From Butyrivibrio sp. CB08 (GTDB lineage Bacteria > Bacillota > Clostridia > Lachnospirales > Lachnospiraceae), in the NCBI RefSeq assembly GCF_003625485.1, contig NZ_RAIR01000002.1:1-64000 (forward strand): a DNA stretch of 64,000 bases, given 5' to 3'. A program made the position numbers and the translations under genes. Below the pieces are notes generated by a model. That model had not been told where the DNA came from. It did no database searches and saw only the letters and a program-made list of their open reading frames with translations. Numbering within the stretch: position 1 is the first letter of the stretch; every line of letters starts with the position of its first letter. Of the stretch, positions 6,857 through 13,589 are shown piece after piece.

Positions 6857-7171
6857 TTAATACCTCGCATAGCTCCTAAAGTCCTTTTCGCGTGCCCGCC
6901 TCTCACGCTCTACATTGTCGCTGCCCCTCAGTTCGTAGTATTCCTCTTGCAGCTTTCGCCTGCAGCGTCCTACTGTCTCTATGCTGGGTATTGCGCTGCG
7001 CTTTACGCTGCTAAAAAAGCTAATTACTGAAACTCTGCTAAAGTCCACGTTAAGCCGCTTGCCGTAATACTCTAATACCCTGCAGTAAAGTACGTTGTCG
7101 CTGTCTCTTGCTGCCTTGTCCTCTTTCAAAATGTCGTAAACTAAGTCTGTTGTCTTTCTAAGTTCGCCCAT
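6857..7171 (-). CDS. Phage protein of unknown function, 104 residues
   Basis: A basic, mostly helical protein. The C-terminal part (VGRCRRKLQEEYYELRGSDN then a run of Arg and Glu) is typical of small phage proteins from replication regions, which often bind nucleic acid. It ends four bases before the methyltransferase start codon, so translation of the two is probably linked. No named family recognised. Confidence 0.75.
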   Translation of the reverse strand: MGELRKTTDLVYDILKEDKAARDSDNVLYCRVLEYYGKRLNVDFSRVSVISFFSSVKRSAIPSIETVGRCRRKLQEEYYELRGSDNVERERRAREKDFRSYARY

Positions 7172-7174
7172 TTC

Positions 7175-7558
7175 TTAGCCCTCGCTTTCGTTTGTATAGC
7201 GCCACGCTACTACCTCTGGCGTGTTCTTTGGTTTGTATTGCAATGTACTTTTAAAGGTGCTTTCTTTTACTAGCCATTTCTCGCGGTTGTACTTGTCTGT
7301 ACGCTGGTAATAAGTAATACACTCTGCTAGCTGCCAGTCTTTGTTATGCGGTATGTCGCGCCCGTCGTCTACTAAGTGCCAGCCGTCTGACTTCAAAAGC
7401 ATTTTGTTGCCGTCTACGCAGTAGTTGCCCTCTGTATCGTAGGCGCAGCAGCTTGCAAAGTTGTTAAATACGCATTTATCGCAAGGCAGCGCCGCGCTTG
7501 GGTTTTGCTCTTCATTTCCTAAAATATCCCATATAGTTAGCTGCTTATACTGCTGCAT
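7175..7558 (-). CDS. Small cysteine-containing phage protein, 127 residues
   Basis: Residues 24-47 contain five cysteines in the pattern CDKCVFNNFASCCAYDTEGNYC, which looks like a zinc-binding knuckle. The rest is polar with several Trp and Tyr. The gene ends four bases before the next start. No family is recognised; a nucleic-acid or protein-binding role is a guess from the zinc pattern. Confidence 0.7.
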   Translation of the reverse strand: MQQYKQLTIWDILGNEEQNPSAALPCDKCVFNNFASCCAYDTEGNYCVDGNKMLLKSDGWHLVDDGRDIPHNKDWQLAECITYYQRTDKYNREKWLVKESTFKSTLQYKPKNTPEVVAWRYTNESEG

Positions 7559-7592
7559 ACTTGTTACCTCTCGCGTGTTAATGATCTGGCGC

Positions 7593-7958
7593 TTAGTCCT
7601 CTAAGCTCTTTTTATCTGTTACCGTTCTTTCGCATTTAATGCTATTTTCTTTGGCTGTAAGCGTTGCTCTTACGCCGTCTGCGGTTGTTACTGTAATTTT
7701 CTTAATGTTCTGTGCTGCTAAGCAGCCTGTGCTTTCTAGTAGCACATGTCTAAGCCCTGCGCAGTCGCCCTCGAAAAGCCTTTTAATGTTCGCCTCTGCG
7801 TATGTTTTCTTTTGCTCTACTTTCTGTAGTGCCTGTGCCTCGTCGCAATTACACTGCAGCGTTGCCAGCTTGTTAACTTCGTCCTCAGTTAAGCCCTCGC
7901 CCGCTACCACGTTTGCTAACTGTCCGCAATAAATGCAGCAGCCTGTATAACTTGCCAT
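7593..7958 (-). CDS. Small zinc-knuckle phage protein, 121 residues
   Basis: The N-terminus has CCIYCGQ (about residues 7-13) and CNCDEAQALQ (about residues 36-45), which together could bind one zinc ion. A short helix and a compact beta region (KKITVTTADGVRATLT) follow. No family recognised. The gene lies in the leftward operon between two other probable zinc proteins. Confidence 0.7.
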   Translation of the reverse strand: MASYTGCCIYCGQLANVVAGEGLTEDEVNKLATLQCNCDEAQALQKVEQKKTYAEANIKRLFEGDCAGLRHVLLESTGCLAAQNIKKITVTTADGVRATLTAKENSIKCERTVTDKKSLED

Positions 7959-7984
7959 GTTTCTACCTCTCTTTCGTCGTTGTA

Positions 7985-8080
7985 TTATTTACGTTTCCAG
8001 CCCCCGCGCAGTCTGCGCTTTTTCTCTACAATGTACATGCCGTACTCTCTTACTGTGCTTTTGTTTTTCTTTGGTGTCAT
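7985..8080 (-). CDS. Very small basic protein, 31 residues
   Basis: The gap between two larger genes holds a complete frame beginning MTPKKNKSTVREYGMYIVEK and ending in KRRLRGGWKRK. About 14 of the 31 residues are Lys or Arg. A strong ribosome site (AGAGAGGG) precedes the ATG at 8078-8080, in the same style as the neighbouring phage genes, which is why I consider it translated. Function unknown; nucleic-acid binding is plausible from charge alone. Confidence 0.55.
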   Translation of the reverse strand: MTPKKNKSTVREYGMYIVEKKRRLRGGWKRK

Positions 8081-8099
8081 GTCTTGCCCTCTCTTTCCT

Positions 8100-8657
8100 T
8101 TACCACTTGCCCTGCTCTTTTAACTGTTCTAAAAAGTGCGCTAAGTCGTCTGCGGCTTTCTGCCAGTCGTAAGCGTCCTTTTTAGCTTTTAATAGCTCTT
8201 TTTGTCCTGCTATTAAGTTGTCGCGTGTGTTGTTTAGTAGTTCCTGCAGCTGCTCTAGCTGGTTTATAAGCTCAGCGTTAAGCTCGTCTGCCTTTTTCTT
8301 TTCTTTCTTAGCCTCTGTAAGCTGGCTCTTTAGGTCTTTAATCTCTGCTTTTAGCTCGCTAATTGTTTCCATGTCTTTAGCGTCCTCTTGCGCCTGCTGC
8401 CCTGCTGCAGCTAAAGTACCCTCTATGTTAATTTCTCCCGTGTTTGCAGCTGTAAAGCTCTGCCTGCGTCGTAGTTCTGGTCTTTCTACTACTGTTAGGC
8501 TTAAGCTCTTGCCCGCAATGTCTACAAAATGCTGCTGCCCGCAGTACTTGCACTCTATAACCTCGTTATCGTGCTGCCAGTCTGTAAGCTCGCTGCCGCA
8601 TTTTAAGCAATTATGCCCGCCTTTTGCATGTAGGCTGCTTACTCTCTTAAGTGCCAT
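8100..8657 (-). CDS. Zinc-ribbon plus coiled-coil phage protein
   Basis: A 185-residue protein with two parts. A zinc ribbon near the N-terminus has CLKCG (about residues 18-22) and CKYCGQQH (about residues 36-43). Residues 95-180 are one long charged coiled coil (SELKAEIKDLKSQLTEAKKE and onwards) with heptad leucines. The architecture suggests a structural or DNA-associated oligomer. It overlaps the upstream gene by 11 bases. No family recognised. Confidence 0.75.
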   Translation of the reverse strand: MALKRVSSLHAKGGHNCLKCGSELTDWQHDNEVIECKYCGQQHFVDIAGKSLSLTVVERPELRRRQSFTAANTGEINIEGTLAAAGQQAQEDAKDMETISELKAEIKDLKSQLTEAKKEKKKADELNAELINQLEQLQELLNNTRDNLIAGQKELLKAKKDAYDWQKAADDLAHFLEQLKEQGKW

Positions 8658-8985
8658 TTGTTGCCCCGTCTTTCTCTATTGTTATTTCGTAGTAAAGCCT
8701 TAGCTCTAAGTCGCTAAAGCTGTATGCTGGCGTGTCCTCTGGGTGCATGCTTTCAATAAGCCCCAGCTCTTTAGCCCGTTTGTGGTTTATTTCTGGTATC
8801 ATGCGCAGCTTAAGCACTTTATAGCCTAAGTACTCGCGGTCTAAGTTGCCGCCTAGCTTGCCCTCGCTATCTATTGCAAGTGCCTTGTAGCTGTCAAATA
8901 CTACAAAAGTGTTAGTTATGCGCTGGTCTAGTATGCGTACCCTGCAGCTATGATCTATAACGCTTAACTGGCTCTGTAAGTTCAT
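8647..8985 (-). CDS. Phage protein of unknown function, 112 residues
   Basis: A mixed alpha/beta protein without cysteine pairs or hydrophobic helices. It overlaps both neighbours by a few bases (the HTH gene upstream and the zinc-ribbon gene downstream), so the three are probably translated together. No family recognised. Confidence 0.75.
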   Translation of the reverse strand: MNLQSQLSVIDHSCRVRILDQRITNTFVVFDSYKALAIDSEGKLGGNLDREYLGYKVLKLRMIPEINHKRAKELGLIESMHPEDTPAYSFSDLELRLYYEITIEKDGATNGT

Positions 8986-9194
8986 GCCTCGCCCTCGCTT
9001 TCTGGTCTTTTGCTGCCGTACTCTATATAGTTCTTAAGTGCCGCCTCTGGTATGTTGTAAGCCCAGCGGCTAGACATTTTAACGGCAGTGCCGATAGGTA
9101 AAACGCCCTGCTGCAAGCCTACGCGTACAAATTGCGGGCTAACGCCTAATATCTTTGCCGCCTCGCTTGGTGTTACGTTCTTACTGCTCTGCAT
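8982..9194 (-). CDS. Excisionase-like small helix-turn-helix protein
   Basis: A 70-residue protein with the compact winged HTH of the MerR/excisionase (HTH_17) type: VTPSEAAKILGVSPQFVRVG at residues 7-26, followed by the wing SSRWAYNIPEAALKNYI. Such proteins act as excisionases or small regulators in phages. Here it sits in the early leftward operon, far from the integrase, so a regulatory role is as likely as excision. The start follows an AGGGG site. Confidence 0.8.
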   Translation of the reverse strand: MQSSKNVTPSEAAKILGVSPQFVRVGLQQGVLPIGTAVKMSSRWAYNIPEAALKNYIEYGSKRPESEGEA

Positions 9195-9384
9195 TTCCTA
9201 CCCCTGCTGCCGTCGCAGCTATAACGCCCTGCGCAAAAAGCGCTACTTTTGTCTGCTGCTCTTTTGGCAGCTGTGCTACCTCTGCCGCAAGGTCTTTAAA
9301 CTCTGTGTACTGTGGGTTATTCTCTAAAAAGTTTCGCTCTTTAGCCTCTTCTATGATCTGGTCTACGTTCTGCTTTTTTCTCAT
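9181..9384 (-). CDS. Phage protein of unknown function, 67 residues
   Basis: A small, mostly helical protein beginning MRKKQNVDQIIEEAKERNF and ending with an Ala-rich, weakly hydrophobic helix (VALFAQGVIAATAAGVG). It overlaps the next gene by 14 bases. No family recognised. Confidence 0.65.
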   Translation of the reverse strand: MRKKQNVDQIIEEAKERNFLENNPQYTEFKDLAAEVAQLPKEQQTKVALFAQGVIAATAAGVGNAEQ

Positions 9385-9401
9385 TTCCTTTTAACCTCGT
9401 A

Positions 9402-9683
9402 TTAAATGTCTAGTACTTGCTCTTTGGTAAGCATTAAGTAAATGCCTAACGGTACTAGGAATACTGCCGCCGTTATGTCGCCGTCTAGTACGTAAGCGGC
9501 TAGTACGTTTGCTGCTACCAGCACAAGCCCTACGCTGCGCTGTATTAAAAAGTACTTGCGGCGCTGGGCTGCTGCCCTTTGCCGCTTTCTGCGCTTTGCG
9601 TCTCTTTCTACCATGTCTGCTACTGCTGCTGCATAGCCTGCGCTATATGCCTGTATATCTTCTAAAGTTCTATAATTTTCCAT
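9402..9683 (-). CDS. Small two-helix membrane protein
   Basis: A 93-residue protein. A basic stretch (AKRRKRQRAAAQRRKYF, about residues 29-45) precedes two membrane helices, about residues 48-66 (SVGLVLVAANVLAAYVL) and 70-87 (ITAAVFLVPLGIYLML). The positive charges predict that the N-terminus stays in the cytoplasm. It is the second gene of the leftward operon; an early membrane protein in this position could affect the host membrane or exclude other phages, but there is no direct evidence. Confidence 0.7.
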   Translation of the reverse strand: MENYRTLEDIQAYSAGYAAAVADMVERDAKRRKRQRAAAQRRKYFLIQRSVGLVLVAANVLAAYVLDGDITAAVFLVPLGIYLMLTKEQVLDI

Positions 9684-9705
9684 ACACGCTGCCCCCTCTA
9701 TGCTT

Positions 9706-10464
9706 TTAATGCTCTGCTACGCAGTAGCTAGTAATAACTGCCTCGCGTTTAAGTGAAAACATAAGGCTTTCTAGTTCGTACTCTGTGTCGCTGTGGTCTA
9801 AGATATTCTGCGCTACTATCTGCAGCTTAGCTGTGTCTATGTCTTGCCCTGTTTCCTGCCAGTAGAAAAGCATATTAGCAAGTCGTGTGTATTCCTCGTT
9901 AGTACCGCGTGTGTAAAGGTTTTTGCTTATACAAAAGCTGCGTACGTCGTCAAAGTCTAAGCGGCTGCGCTCTTGCATTTTGTTGCCCTTTACTTGTAGC
10001 TCTGCTGGGTAAACGTCGTAGCACTCGTCGTTAATGCTTACTTGTACTGCGTCTGGTACGTTTACGCTTTCAATAAATAAGGCTGCCTGCTCGAAAGTGT
10101 CGAAACCAAACTTAGTTTGGTATTCATGGTTAGGCTTTCCGTCTGGTATTCTTAACGCCTCGCCTGCCACGTTCCAAAACATTACTTCAAACTCTGGCGG
10201 GTATGCTCTGTAGCCGTTCTCTTTGTTAGCCGCCCATATTTTAATAACTGTTTCTGCGTCGCCTGCTGCCTCTGCGTCCTTTTCTGCTTTCTTTATGTCC
10301 TTTTCGATTAGTTTTCTATATTCTGCTAAAAACTTAGTAATGTAGCTTACTGTTAATGTGCCCAGCTTGTACGGTAACTCTTTCTCGCTGTTCACTGCGT
10401 CTATGCAGCCCGTAATAACCTTTACTGCGTCCTGCTGTGCCTCTAATGTTCTGTACTCTGTCAT
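9706..10464 (-). CDS. First gene of the leftward operon, unknown function, 252 residues
   Basis: The protein has a helical, charged N-terminal third (EYRKLIEKDIKKAEKDAEAA) and a mixed remainder with several Trp and Tyr. No motif is recognised. It starts at an ATG preceded by a GAGAGG site and lies about 80 bases downstream of a strong minus-strand promoter next to the repressor operator. It will therefore be the first protein made when lysogeny is lost. Confidence 0.75.
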   Translation of the reverse strand: MTEYRTLEAQQDAVKVITGCIDAVNSEKELPYKLGTLTVSYITKFLAEYRKLIEKDIKKAEKDAEAAGDAETVIKIWAANKENGYRAYPPEFEVMFWNVAGEALRIPDGKPNHEYQTKFGFDTFEQAALFIESVNVPDAVQVSINDECYDVYPAELQVKGNKMQERSRLDFDDVRSFCISKNLYTRGTNEEYTRLANMLFYWQETGQDIDTAKLQIVAQNILDHSDTEYELESLMFSLKREAVITSYCVAEH

Positions 10465-10550
10465 GTTGTTACCTCTCTTTCGTAAGTTAAATTGTGTTTT
10501 CTCGTTTCCGTAGGCACTAAATATAGTGTCGCGGTGTTTCTATATGTAAC

Positions 10551-10579
10551 AGTATAGTTACTTTACGTACGCGTGTCAA
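10551..10579 (-). promoter_or_regulatory. Leftward early promoter
   Basis: On the minus strand TTGACA (plus-strand 10,574-10,579) is followed after 17 bases by TATACT (10,551-10,556). This near-consensus promoter would drive the whole leftward operon. Its -35 box overlaps the left arm of the operator palindrome, so repressor binding should block it. Confidence 0.75.
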
Positions 10580-10601
10580 CATATTATTTATAAATATGTT
10601 G
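10577..10601. promoter_or_regulatory. Palindromic operator between the divergent early promoters
   Basis: Arms CAACATATT and AATATGTTG (9 bases, perfect) are separated by seven A/T bases. The left arm overlaps the -35 box of the leftward promoter and the right arm overlaps the -35 region of the repressor promoter. This is the expected place for a CI-type operator. Nearby TAGTTACTTTACG and TAGTAACTTTACG (one mismatch) flank it. Confidence 0.6.
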
Positions 10602-10627
10602 CGTTTAGTAACTTTACGCTTTATAAT
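10599..10627 (+). promoter_or_regulatory. Repressor promoter
   Basis: A perfect TATAAT (10,622-10,627) lies 17 bases after a weak -35, TTGCGT (10,599-10,604). The -35 overlaps the right arm of the operator, which fits autoregulation by the repressor. Confidence 0.55.
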
Positions 10628-10671
10628 CTAGGTATCAAAAGGCATATATACTTATTAAGGAAAGCGGAATT

Positions 10672-11034
10672 ATGAAAGAAAGAGTAAAAGCAATAAGAAT
10701 AGCGCTAGGTATGTCTATGGAAAGTTTCGGCGCGCGTCTTGGTGTTACTCGTGCTACTATTTCTAGGATAGAAAGCGGCGTAAATAACGTTACCCCTCAA
10801 ATGCTTATAGGTATCTGCAGGGAATTTAACGTTAATAAAGAATACTTAGAGACTGGCAGCGGCGACATGTTCGTTAAAGTTTCCGACGACGAGCAGCTAG
10901 CTAAGCTGTTAGGTGCAGTATTTACAGACGGCGACGAGTTCATTAAAAAGACTTTCTTAGCACTAGGGCAGCTTAGCCCGCAGCAGTGGCAGCTAGTAAA
11001 AGACTTTGTAGACAAAATTAAAAGCGGCACGTAA
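10672..11034 (+). CDS. XRE-family phage repressor
   Basis: A 120-residue protein. Residues 4-60 are a lambda-repressor-like HTH (AIRIALGMSMESFGARLGVT then RATISRIESG), followed by the usual QMLIGICREFNVNKEYLETG. The C-terminal 50 residues are helical and probably dimerise. There is no LexA-type peptidase domain, so it is not a self-cleaving CI. Induction would need another signal such as an antirepressor. It is transcribed away from the leftward operon and followed by a terminator. Confidence 0.92.
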   Translation: MKERVKAIRIALGMSMESFGARLGVTRATISRIESGVNNVTPQMLIGICREFNVNKEYLETGSGDMFVKVSDDEQLAKLLGAVFTDGDEFIKKTFLALGQLSPQQWQLVKDFVDKIKSGT

Positions 11035-11052
11035 TAGCGCCGCTTATTTTTT
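11023..11052 (+). terminator. Terminator of the repressor gene
   Basis: The stem AGCGGC/GCCGCT has a 10-base loop and is followed by TTATTTTTT. It overlaps the last codons of the repressor gene and the end of the opposing 39-residue gene. Confidence 0.65.
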
Positions 11053-11170
11053 ACCTTATTAGCTTGTCTTTTATGCCTAAGATAAACTGCAGTATGATTT
11101 TAAGCGCCTGCTGGTCGTTTAGTCCGTCCAGCGCGTCTATGATCTGCTGCTTAAGTTCCTTGTTATCCAT
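11051..11170 (-). CDS. Small protein, 39 residues, between repressor and integrase
   Basis: A complete frame starting MDNKELKQQIIDALDGLNDQ and ending in IKDKLIR, predicted to be two short helices. A clear ribosome site (GTGAGGTAG) precedes the ATG at 11,168-11,170. It converges on the repressor gene. Small proteins of this kind next to phage repressors can be antirepressors or regulators, but nothing in the sequence proves it. Confidence 0.5.
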   Translation of the reverse strand: MDNKELKQQIIDALDGLNDQQALKIILQFILGIKDKLIR

Positions 11171-11250
11171 GCTGCTACCTCACTTTCTTAAAGATTAGCT
11201 TTAGGTTATTAAAACTTATTGCCCTAAAACGTACATAAACGGTACAGCAT

Positions 11251-11309
11251 ATATTTAAGCCCTTTTTAGTCACTCTATCCCCTTTTTATGCACTTTAGGG
11301 CTTAAATAT
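11251..11309. repeat. 13-base perfect inverted repeat upstream of the integrase
   Basis: ATATTTAAGCCCT (11,251-11,263) and AGGGCTTAAATAT (11,297-11,309) are perfect mirror copies separated by 33 bases. They lie 30 bases upstream of the integrase start, with another GCCCTAAA at 11,221. They could be operator half-sites or integrase/excisionase binding sites controlling int. Confidence 0.5.
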
Positions 11310-11338
11310 CCACATTTTACATACGAAAGCGTGATTAT

Positions 11339-12394
11339 ATGAAACTACCAAACGGCTACGGCTCTGTGTATAAGTTATCTGGTAAACGTCGTAACCCTTA
11401 TATAGCTCGTAAAACTACGGGCTGGTCTATTGATGATAGCGGCAAAGCTAAGCAGCATTTCGTAACAGTCGGCTATTATCCTACTAAAGCTGCTGCACTA
11501 CAAGCGCTGGCAGACTTCAACGCAAACCCCTACGACATACAAGTAAATACTATTACCTTTAAAGAAGTGTACGAAAAGTGGGCTAAAGAGCACTTCGAGC
11601 TTATAGTACCCAGTGCCCGCCGTACATGGATAAGCGCGTATAACCATAGCGCCCCGCTGCACGACATGCGCTTTAGAGACATACGCGTAAACCACTTAGA
11701 GCAAACAATAAAAGACGCTGCAGCAGGGCAGCCCACTAAGCAGCGTATGAAAAGTCTATATAATCTCATGTATAAATACGCTCTTAAGCACGAAATATGC
11801 GACAAAGACTACGCGGCGCTGTGCAATAGCGTTAAAAAGGGCGAAAAGGTTATTAAGCGCGTGCCGTTTACTGATAATGAAATAGAAACGCTGTTTAGTA
11901 ATCTGGCTTACCCGTTTGTAGACATGCTGCTTATAGGAATATATAGCGGCTTTCGTCCACAAGAGCTAGCTATACTAAAGCTAAGCGACGTAGACTTAAA
12001 AGAGCGCACTATAGTAGGCGGCTTAAAAACAGACGCAGGGCGCAATAGGGTTGTACCGATACATAGCCGCGTTTATGATCTGGTCGAAAGCTGCTATAAC
12101 AAAGCTGCTGCCGCTGGCTGTGATACTCTTTTTTATGATGAAAGCAGCCAGACTGGTAAAGAGCTTACGTACGATAAGTGGCGCGGGCGCTTTCGTAAGA
12201 TTATGAAACGCTTTAAAATGTCTCATACGCCCCACGATACCCGCCACACGTTCATAACTAAGGCTAAAGAGTGCGACGTAGACGAGTACATACTTAAACT
12301 TATCGTAGGGCACGCTATAGACGACGTAACAGAAAAGGTATACACGCATAGAACACTAGACGAGCTTAAGCAGGAAATAGAGAAAATAAAGTAA
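11339..12394 (+). CDS. int: Tyrosine recombinase integrase
   Basis: A 351-residue phage integrase. An N-terminal arm-binding region (AP2-like, about residues 1-55), a core-binding domain (about residues 60-155) and the catalytic domain are in the usual order. Catalytic residues visible are Arg in YSGFRPQELAILKL (about residue 207), the box TPHDTRHTFITKA (His-x-x-Arg, about residues 300-312), His in VGHAIDDVTEKV, and the nucleophile Tyr in VYTHRTLDELKQE. It catalyses insertion and excision at att. The ribosome site is weak, so translation may be low. Confidence 0.96.
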   Translation: MKLPNGYGSVYKLSGKRRNPYIARKTTGWSIDDSGKAKQHFVTVGYYPTKAAALQALADFNANPYDIQVNTITFKEVYEKWAKEHFELIVPSARRTWISAYNHSAPLHDMRFRDIRVNHLEQTIKDAAAGQPTKQRMKSLYNLMYKYALKHEICDKDYAALCNSVKKGEKVIKRVPFTDNEIETLFSNLAYPFVDMLLIGIYSGFRPQELAILKLSDVDLKERTIVGGLKTDAGRNRVVPIHSRVYDLVESCYNKAAAAGCDTLFYDESSQTGKELTYDKWRGRFRKIMKRFKMSHTPHDTRHTFITKAKECDVDEYILKLIVGHAIDDVTEKVYTHRTLDELKQEIEKIK

Positions 12395-12397
12395 GAA

Positions 12398-12437
12398 AAA
12401 AGAGCTAGCCAGCTGCTATACTGGTTAGCTCTTTTGT
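12398..12437 (+). terminator. Integrase terminator
   Basis: A 15-base-pair stem (AAAAGAGCTAGCCAG with CTGGTTAGCTCTTTT, one G-U pair) with an eight-base loop starts three bases after the integrase stop. The A and T runs make it work in both directions. Confidence 0.8.
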
Positions 12438-12479
12438 TAGTTACGTCTGTTAGTTACTTGTTAGTTACGTGTTAGTTAC
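12436..12479. repeat. Four direct copies of GTTAGTTAC, probable integrase arm-binding sites
   Basis: Identical nine-base copies start at 12,436, 12,449, 12,460 and 12,471, with periods of 13, 11 and 11 bases, about one helical turn. They sit between the integrase terminator and the host gene, where arm-type binding sites of an attachment region are expected. Confidence 0.65.
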
Positions 12480-12545
12480 CCGTACTATTTTGTACTAACT
12501 CACATTGTTTTTAATTTTTCCAAAGTCTCATATTTACGGCATTTC
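12480..12545. other. Probable right attachment region (attR or attL)
   Basis: This AT-rich stretch joins the integrase repeats to the stop codon of the host GGGtGRT gene at 12,546-12,548. The recombination core must lie here or within the 3' end of that gene. It cannot be pinned down without the other end. Confidence 0.5.
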
Positions 12546-13565
12546 TTAAAACTTGCCAGCCTTAGCAGCCTCTTCGATTGAAACGGCTGTTGAAACAGTC
12601 ATACCAACCATAGGGTTGTTACCAGCGCCGATAAGACCCATCATCTCAACGTGTGCAGGAACTGATGAAGAACCAGCGAACTGAGCATCTGAGTGCATAC
12701 GTCCCATTGTATCTGTCATACCATAGGAAGCTGGGCCAGCTGCCATGTTATCTGGGTGAAGTGTACGTCCTGTACCGCCGCCTGAAGCAACTGAGAAGTA
12801 CTTCTTGCCAGCCTCGTTACGCTCCTTCTTGTATGTACCAGCAACTGGATGCTGGAATCTTGTAGGATTGGTTGAGTTACCTGTGATAGATACGTCAACG
12901 TTCTCCTTCCACATGATAGCAACACCTTCGCAAACATCGTTAGCGCCGTAGCAGTTAACCTTTGCACGAGGTGAATTTGCATCCTTGGAGTAGCACTTTC
13001 TTGAAACTTCCTTAACAGTGTTTGTATAAGGATCGTACTCTGTCTCAACAAATGTGAATCCGTTGATACGTGAAATGATCTGAGCAGCATCTTTGCCGAG
13101 ACCATTAAGAATAACTCTAAGAGGTTTCTGACGAACCTTGTTAGCCTTCTCTGCGATACCAATAGCACCCTCAGCAGCTGCGAATGACTCGTGGCCAGCA
13201 AGGAATGCGAAGCACTCTGTATCCTCTTCAAGAAGCATCTTACCAAGGTTACCATGGCCAAGACCTACCTTACGTGTATCAGCAACAGATCCAGGAATAC
13301 AGAAAGCCTGAAGTCCCTCACCGATAGCTGCAGCTGCATCAGCAGCCTTTCTGCAGCCCTTCTTGATCGCGATAGCAGCACCTACTGTGTAAGCCCACTT
13401 AGCGTTCTCAAAGCAGATTGGCTGAATGCCTTCGATAAGGCTGTAAACATCAATACCAGCTGCCATTGTAATATCTTTACATTCTTCGATAGAAGAGATT
13501 CCGTACTGCTTAAGGCAAGCCAGGATCTGGGGCTCTCTTCTTTCATATGATTCAAATAAAGCCAT
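12546..13565 (-). CDS. GGGtGRT protein
   Basis: A 339-residue member of the family named for its motif, seen here as ASGGGTGRTLHPDN (about residues 268-281). Other conserved blocks are GLGHGNLGKMLLEEDTECFA and the C-terminal MGLIGAGNNPMVGMT. The biochemical function is not established. The family is regularly found next to an iron-sulfur scaffold-like gene, as here (24 bases upstream), which suggests a shared role in iron-sulfur or metal handling. The start has an AGGAGG site. The prophage abuts its 3' end. Confidence 0.9.
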   Translation of the reverse strand: MALFESYERREPQILACLKQYGISSIEECKDITMAAGIDVYSLIEGIQPICFENAKWAYTVGAAIAIKKGCRKAADAAAAIGEGLQAFCIPGSVADTRKVGLGHGNLGKMLLEEDTECFAFLAGHESFAAAEGAIGIAEKANKVRQKPLRVILNGLGKDAAQIISRINGFTFVETEYDPYTNTVKEVSRKCYSKDANSPRAKVNCYGANDVCEGVAIMWKENVDVSITGNSTNPTRFQHPVAGTYKKERNEAGKKYFSVASGGGTGRTLHPDNMAAGPASYGMTDTMGRMHSDAQFAGSSSVPAHVEMMGLIGAGNNPMVGMTVSTAVSIEEAAKAGKF

Positions 13566-13589
13566 TATTATTTCCTCCTTCTCACCTTA

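Larger units (their letters stand above)
1..12540. mobile_element. Integrated temperate phage (early, lysogeny and integration half), continues left of the window
   Basis: The block has the layout of a tailed temperate phage: integrase at the right end, XRE repressor facing a long leftward operon, then methyltransferase, nuclease, SSB, replication initiator, late-regulator-like protein, HNH endonuclease and the first codons of a probable small terminase at the left edge. Most genes are short and closely packed with ATGA-type overlaps, unlike the host genes to the right. Structural and lysis genes must lie left of position 1. The right boundary is between the integrase terminator (12,437) and the stop codon of the host GGGtGRT gene (12,546); the exact att core cannot be fixed without the left end. 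GATC is rare here and common in the adjoining host DNA. Confidence 0.93.

Noticed and set aside
12436-12479. Possible CRISPR-like array
   Set aside because: Repeats are only nine bases, periods are 11-13 bases and there are no spacers or cas genes; integrase arm sites explain it better.
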